A DNA stretch of 52,965 nt. Source: an uncultured Bacteroidia bacterium. Its GTDB lineage: Bacteria; Bacteroidota; Bacteroidia; J057; CALLMJ01. The stretch's first letter is position 1, and every line of letters begins with the position of its first letter. Shown here piece after piece: positions 52,123 to 52,965 of the stretch. Location of the stretch: contig CALLMJ010000072.1 in the NCBI GenBank assembly GCA_938006875.1, positions 1 through 52,965 on the forward strand. The letters run 5' to 3'. Below the pieces are notes generated by a model. That model was not told the origin of the DNA. It worked only from the letters and a program-made list of their open reading frames with translations, and ran no database searches. Position numbers and translations under genes: made by a program.

Positions 52123-52965
52123 ATGCTAAACATGAAGCTTTTTTCAATATTTATTCTGTTTATAGCGTTTAATCAATTAAATGCGCAGGTAAGTAAAAGT
52201 TATATATCAGTAGGTCCATCTTTAGGTGCTACCAATTATAAAGGAGACTTAGATGATGACTTTACTTTAAGATTTACTAAACCTGGTTTAGGTGCTGTTT
52301 TTAATTGGCATTTTCATCCAAATTTTAGATTTAGATTAACCTATATACATGGTTGGATGGGTGCTGCTGACTCTGTATCTAAAAATCCTGCAAGAAATTG
52401 GAGAAATTTAAGTTTTCGTTCTAGAATTGATGAAATTTCAGCTCAAATTGTTTATGATTTATTAGGTTCTTCCAGAAGACCTAAGTATAGACCACAATAT
52501 ACTCCCTATGTTTTTGCTGGTGTTGCTGTTTATAATTATAATCCACAAGCAAAATTAGATGGTAAATGGTATAATCTTCATGATTATGGAACTGAAGGTC
52601 AAAAATTACCAGGAGCAACTAATAAATATTCTCTTACTCAAATTGCAATTCCAGTAGGTTTAGGCTTTAAATATAAGTTAAATAATTATTGGGATTTAGC
52701 TGTTGAAATGGGGGTAAGAAAGTTATTTACAGACTATTTAGATGATGTAAGTGATAAATATGTCGATCCCAAAGAATTATTAGCAACAGGTGGCCCAATT
52801 GCTGTAAAATTAGCTGATAGAAGTAAATACACTTTACAGGGGAGTAGTGGATTTGAAGCCAAGGATATTAGAGGTTTTAAAGAACAAAATGATTGGTATA
52901 TTTATACAGGTTTTATTTTAACCCGAATTATTGACGGTGGTAATAAGTGTCCTAAATTTCAATAA
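52123..52965 (+). CDS. DUF6089/PorG-like outer-membrane beta-barrel protein
   Basis: 280 residues (277 from the alternative ATG at 52132, which opens a cleaner signal peptide, MKLFSIFILFIAFNQLNAQ). The mature protein is an eight-strand-like barrel with YISVGPSLGATNYKGDL, FNWHFHPNFRFRLTYIHGW, RNWRNLSFRSRIDEISAQIVY and YTPYVFAGVAVYNYNPQAKL, matching the DUF6089 family that includes PorG of the type IX secretion system. The stop codon is the last codon of the window. It follows sdhB by 90 bases with its own -7 element, so it is probably a separate unit. Confidence 0.85.
   Translation: MLNMKLFSIFILFIAFNQLNAQVSKSYISVGPSLGATNYKGDLDDDFTLRFTKPGLGAVFNWHFHPNFRFRLTYIHGWMGAADSVSKNPARNWRNLSFRSRIDEISAQIVYDLLGSSRRPKYRPQYTPYVFAGVAVYNYNPQAKLDGKWYNLHDYGTEGQKLPGATNKYSLTQIAIPVGLGFKYKLNNYWDLAVEMGVRKLFTDYLDDVSDKYVDPKELLATGGPIAVKLADRSKYTLQGSSGFEAKDIRGFKEQNDWYIYTGFILTRIIDGGNKCPKFQ

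Overview
The window is AT-rich chromosomal DNA from a member of the Bacteroidota, most likely a Cytophagales-type aerobe. This rests on Bacteroidota-only families (DUF4293, DUF4294, DUF4835, DUF6089/PorG-like, DUF4199-like), a TonB-dependent receptor with a carboxypeptidase-like N-terminal domain, a menaquinone-type sdhCAB, tRNA genes without encoded CCA, and promoters of the Bacteroidota sigma type (TTTG, 18-21 bases, TAnnTTTG). I have not identified the species.

Layout. 1-1191: SDR oxidoreductase overlapping a partial DUF4199-like membrane gene. 1365-3443: prfA and a BatB-like VWA protein. 3500-3573: tRNA(CAT). 3626-6089: phenylacetyl-CoA epoxygenase genes paaA and paaB with an unrecognised membrane-anchored gene between them. 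6185-6680: a composite palindromic repeat beside a truncated JmjC/cupin gene. 6686-10862: pyrE, a thiolase, a strong terminator and nadE. 10863-13607: the least ordinary part, with four REP-pair repeats, two possible decayed gene fragments, an uncharacterised secreted protein and a further REP remnant. 13608-22379: pdxJ, a 1432-residue PAS/GAF/SpoIIE phosphatase, polA and a CPBP-like membrane protein. 22418-27974: a six-gene minus-strand operon (GNAT, DUF350, rlmI-like, small secreted protein, FemAB/GNAT-like, MFS). 28215-31995: DUF4293, a small Asn-rich secreted protein, DUF4294, ctaB plus oxidase subunit III, tRNA-Phe and a Nudix hydrolase. 32092-38782: DUF4835, then a TPR/periplasmic-binding protein, YfhO and a glycosyltransferase in one operon. 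38811-48384: TonB-dependent receptor, AlbA_2 regulator, PBP1A, DEAD-box helicase and UbiD decarboxylase. 48579-52965: sdhCAB and a PorG-like outer-membrane protein.

The genes fit an aerobic respiratory heterotroph: sdhCAB and the oxidase genes serve the respiratory chain, thiolase and PaaAB serve acyl-CoA and phenylacetate metabolism, and DUF4835 and DUF6089 point to type IX secretion. No complete new defence or mobile system is visible. The best leads are the gene inserted between paaA and paaB, the REP pairs with compensatory stem changes, and a set of promoters placed 4-7 bases before the start codon, which predicts leaderless mRNAs.
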